Shown one piece after another: positions 20,376 to 23,188 of a stretch of DNA of 23,188 nucleotides. Within the stretch, counting starts at the first letter, position 1, and the number at the start of each line of letters is the position of its first letter. This DNA comes from Cyanobacteria bacterium UBA7753. Its GTDB lineage: Bacteria > Cyanobacteriota > Vampirovibrionia > Gastranaerophilales > Gastranaerophilaceae. The position numbers and the translations under genes were made by a program. Location: positions 30,391-53,578 of the forward strand of contig DLEF01000029.1 of the NCBI GenBank assembly GCA_002481545.1, in the 5' to 3' direction. The notes below the pieces were generated by a model. The model worked only from the letters and a program-made list of their open reading frames with translations, did not search any database and was not told where the DNA came from.

Positions 20376-23188
20376 CTATGAAAAGAGTTTGAATGTTCTT
20401 TCAACGTTATCTTTAGCAACGGTTTTCAATGTTTCCATTTCTTCTTTTAAAGCGTTTCTTTCGTTTTCGCAGATTGCTAACTCGGTATCGTATTTTGTAT
20501 CTTTTTTGTTGATTCTGTTCATATCTGCTTCGTATTGTGCTTCTGCCTTCTTGAGGTCTGTTTCGTCTGCAACTTCTCTTAAGTGTGTATTAACAGCAAC
20601 ACTAGTGTTTTCTATACCGAGCATTTGTTCGTATTCAGAATCGCTCATATTCATAATTTGTTCTTCTGTCATTTCTGTTAAATGAGAAACGTTAGTAGGT
20701 TCAAATGTTGTGAATACAGCAAATCCGCCTTGAATCATGTTCGTCAGGTATTGTCTGCTTTGAGCTTGTTCTTCTTTGACGACGATTACACCACGTTTTG
20801 CCATTGTCCACATTGCCATAGCGTTTGCGATATCAGGGTCGGTTGTATCCCAGAATTCATTTGTTCCTGTTTGATACTGTTCAGGTTTTTGACCATAAGT
20901 GTAGGATACAGTTTGGTCGCTACCTTTAACACGGATTTCCCATTCATCCGTATCGCTATATTTATCGGTATTTGTGTAGTTGCCGCCGTGAGCGATTGCT
21001 TGGTATAAAGAAGTTAAAGCGGAACTGTTTCCAATTTTATCGTTAATATTTGCAAGAGTAATTTTATCGTTATCATCAGAGGTGTTGTATCTGCTGAACC
21101 AATTTCTTACGTCACTTTGTTCAATTGTGTAACCTTCCATTTTCATTGCATAGTATACTTCATCTGCAATCGTATTTCTTGATGGAATTTCAACGATACC
21201 TTTTACTACATCATGTGTTCCCTCAGGAGTCCATTCTGATCCGGCACCGCGTTTAACACTTCCTGTGAGTGCTGATCCTGATTGATAACTATTAGTATTA
21301 GTAGTGGTTCCGTTCATAATATCAGCATATAATTTGTCAGCAAGGTCGGAGTGTTGACTTCCGTTAGAGTTCAAATATTCATTTATTGCAATATTCAAAT
21401 ACCAGAGTTTAGTATTATCAGTGTCATTGTTGCTGAATTTGTTCAAGAATGTACGAATTTTACTTTTCATAGCATCTATTTCTGCCGGTGTTTTTTCTGT
21501 GTGATTACATGCATCGAATTTGTTGCCCATTGTGAGAACACCGAGTATGTTAGACATGTATGCTCCTGAACCGTCTGTATCGTCAATAGATGGGATAGTA
21601 CCTGCAAGGTTGTATTCAACAAGTCCGCTTGCACTGCCTGTGCGTTGAACTAGAGATTCTATAGAGTGAGTTGTCCCGTCAACTTCTGCGGTAGAATCAC
21701 CTGATTCTGATGTAATAGTACCGTACGCATCCAAACCGCTTGCTTTATATCCACAATCTTCAAAATTGATGAGATAGTTTACCCCAACTGTTGAGGATGT
21801 TGCAGATTGTATTTTAACCCATAAATGACCGGCAAAAGCACCTTTCTCTAAACTTGCAGAAACAGCAGATGTCGTATTACAACCTTTAATTAAAGAAATA
21901 TCATTATTATCACCCCAGTACAAATATGAACCAAAGAAGCCACCGACTTTAGATGAACCGCTAACACTGCCCCCTGAGTAACAGTTGATAATATCTGTTA
22001 CATCAGAAGGGTTATCTTCATCGTTGTACATAGCACCGACAAAACCGCCAACGCCGTTTTTACCGGTTATATTCCCTACTGCGTATGCATTTTTAATGTC
22101 AAATTTCCCATTTGGGTATAATACATACGCAGTACCTATTAAACCACCAACTCCATCTGAATTAGATGCTGTAACATTTGCACTGGAATATACGTTGTCA
22201 AAGTATGCCGTTGCACCACCAGGAACTCTTGAACAACCTACTAAACCACCTGTTCCAACTGTTGTAACTCCTGATGATGAAGTAAAATCACTTATTGTTC
22301 CTGTGTAATTATTTTGTACCTTACCTGTAACATAACAATTACTTATGTTTGTTGTATTTGAAAGACCAATGAGTCCCCCAACAAAACTTGAATTGCCATT
22401 TATATTAACATTTTCAAGTCCGACATTTTTGATTGTTGCCCCGCTGGCTGTTGATGCAAACAAGCCTTGACTGCCTGTCAAGTTAGAGATTATGTAACCG
22501 TTTCCGTCAAAAGTGCCTTTGAAGTTTGAAATACCGCTCCATCCGCTAATTGATGACATATCAATATCGCCTGTGAGAACAATGTTAACACCTGATAAAT
22601 CACTTACTTGTGCTAGTTTTTGTAACCCTTCTGCGGTTGAGATTGTGTAAGTACCTGCAGCAATTGTACTCGGGTCTGTTGTACTGTTGATTTCTGTTGC
22701 TCCTGCAGTTGATGCCGTATGATCAGGTTTGAATTCTGCATAGTCTTTCAATGCTTCGTAGTCAATGCCTCCTTCTTCATTTGCAACTGGACTGTAGTTA
22801 TGGTTAACATTATTTTCAGGAGATTTTAATTCACTGTTTGTTATTGGTGTAAACCCTGTTACTTTTGTAGGGTCATCAACCATTCTTGTTCCGTAAACAG
22901 GTTCGCTGCTCTTGTTTTTACCTGTTGTTTCGTGGATAAATGTGTCCATATCTCTGTTTTCATATTGAGAATCAACAAGACCGTATTTTTTTGCAACAGT
23001 AGGTGTTACCATTACTTTACCTTCAACATCTTGTAAGAACAGTATTGTGTTAGACTTTTCGCCTGTATATGTGTCTACAATGCCGTTTTGCATAATGTTC
23101 ATATTTGCATCTCTAAACGTAACGGAACCATCGGGATTAAGGGATTTATATTGAATTTTTGTAGAATCAAGGGCATTTTCATATTCTT
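20376..23188 (-). CDS. GLUG-repeat protein with coiled-coil C terminus (5' end missing)
   Basis: The reading frame stays open from the stop at 20376 through the right edge. The 28 codons before the first in-window ATG (23102) read EYENALDSTKIQYKSLNPDG and onward, so the true start lies outside the window. Counting from that internal Met, residues 150-430 contain six GLUG-type units, marked by GGLIG (242), GGLVG (285), GGLIG (319), GGFVG (352), GGFFG (387) and a weaker GAFAG (421). They follow a GTFDGNGYIISNLTG block typical of GLUG/beta-helix proteins. Residues after about 500 are of unknown type. The last 60 form a charged coiled coil ending in ERTFKLFS. GLUG repeats occur in surface or secreted adhesin-like proteins, but no export signal is visible here. 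Confidence 0.85.
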   Translation of the reverse strand, partial: EYENALDSTKIQYKSLNPDGSVTFRDANMNIMQNGIVDTYTGEKSNTILFLQDVEGKVMVTPTVAKKYGLVDSQYENRDMDTFIHETTGKNKSSEPVYGTRMVDDPTKVTGFTPITNSELKSPENNVNHNYSPVANEEGGIDYEALKDYAEFKPDHTASTAGATEINSTTDPSTIAAGTYTISTAEGLQKLAQVSDLSGVNIVLTGDIDMSSISGWSGISNFKGTFDGNGYIISNLTGSQGLFASTASGATIKNVGLENVNINGNSSFVGGLIGLSNTTNISNCYVTGKVQNNYTGTISDFTSSSGVTTVGTGGLVGCSRVPGGATAYFDNVYSSANVTASNSDGVGGLIGTAYVLYPNGKFDIKNAYAVGNITGKNGVGGFVGAMYNDEDNPSDVTDIINCYSGGSVSGSSKVGGFFGSYLYWGDNNDISLIKGCNTTSAVSASLEKGAFAGHLWVKIQSATSSTVGVNYLINFEDCGYKASGLDAYGTITSESGDSTAEVDGTTHSIESLVQRTGSASGLVEYNLAGTIPSIDDTDGSGAYMSNILGVLTMGNKFDACNHTEKTPAEIDAMKSKIRTFLNKFSNNDTDNTKLWYLNIAINEYLNSNGSQHSDLADKLYADIMNGTTTNTNSYQSGSALTGSVKRGAGSEWTPEGTHDVVKGIVEIPSRNTIADEVYYAMKMEGYTIEQSDVRNWFSRYNTSDDNDKITLANINDKIGNSSALTSLYQAIAHGGNYTNTDKYSDTDEWEIRVKGSDQTVSYTYGQKPEQYQTGTNEFWDTTDPDIANAMAMWTMAKRGVIVVKEEQAQSRQYLTNMIQGGFAVFTTFEPTNVSHLTEMTEEQIMNMSDSEYEQMLGIENTSVAVNTHLREVADETDLKKAEAQYEADMNRINKKDTKYDTELAICENERNALKEEMETLKTVAKDNVERTFKLFS

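Noticed and set aside
19848..20381. Two open frames (78 and 69 codons) across the repeat-filled gap
   Set aside because: Both are made of palindromic repeat sequence and lack ribosome sites.

Overview
The window is AT-rich and Gram-negative in character. It carries an MlaE-type lipid permease, SecD/SecF, separate-subunit glycyl-tRNA synthetase (alpha chain only), signal-peptide repeat proteins and many short palindromic repeats. Genes use the standard code with ATG and TTG starts. This gene mix, the GLUG-type protein ending in a coiled coil and FKLFS, and the small MNVAAISNY-type protein remind me of gut Melainabacteria/Vampirovibrionia (Gastranaerophilales). That is an inference from memory and needs a search.

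Left part (1-5800): the start of a secreted protein runs off the left edge. Then come a 72-residue RDAC-like protein, a tRNA-Gln(CUG) with a good promoter, and a + strand pair of transporters (EamA type, then TauE/SafE type). A block of minus-strand genes follows: a secreted protein of six exact 20-residue repeats, an unknown 116-residue protein, a membrane-anchored MEMO+AMMECR1 fusion (AmmeMemoRadiSam B and A parts in one chain), a GNAT acetyltransferase and a 75-residue protein with one membrane segment.

Middle (5800-13750): glyQ follows a 356-base AT-rich gap with a TTGCAT-17-TAGAAT promoter. Two tandem APC amino-acid permeases overlap by 17 bases. A palindromic MITE-like element comes next, then ilvE overlapping an mlaE-type permease gene. 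A 490-residue coiled-coil protein of unknown function converges on mlaE.

Right part (13750-23188): dapA, then secD and secF with a strong intrinsic terminator after secF. A ParD/ParE-type toxin-antitoxin pair follows, with a textbook promoter and an 8-bp inverted repeat over its -10 box. Next is a U32-family (RlhA/TrhP-like) protein. A 478-base non-coding stretch is filled with palindromic repeats, including a second MITE-like copy in the opposite orientation. Last is a large minus-strand GLUG-repeat protein whose reading frame stays open through the right edge, so its N terminus is missing.

Most metabolic genes are ordinary housekeeping (amino-acid synthesis and uptake, translation, secretion). 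The less ordinary content is the three probably exported or surface-related proteins (YGYNA-repeat, 490-residue coiled coil, GLUG), the anchored MEMO-AMMECR1 fusion, and several families of dispersed hairpin repeats between genes and even inside the secD-secF pair. I saw no defence system, CRISPR array or clear prophage.
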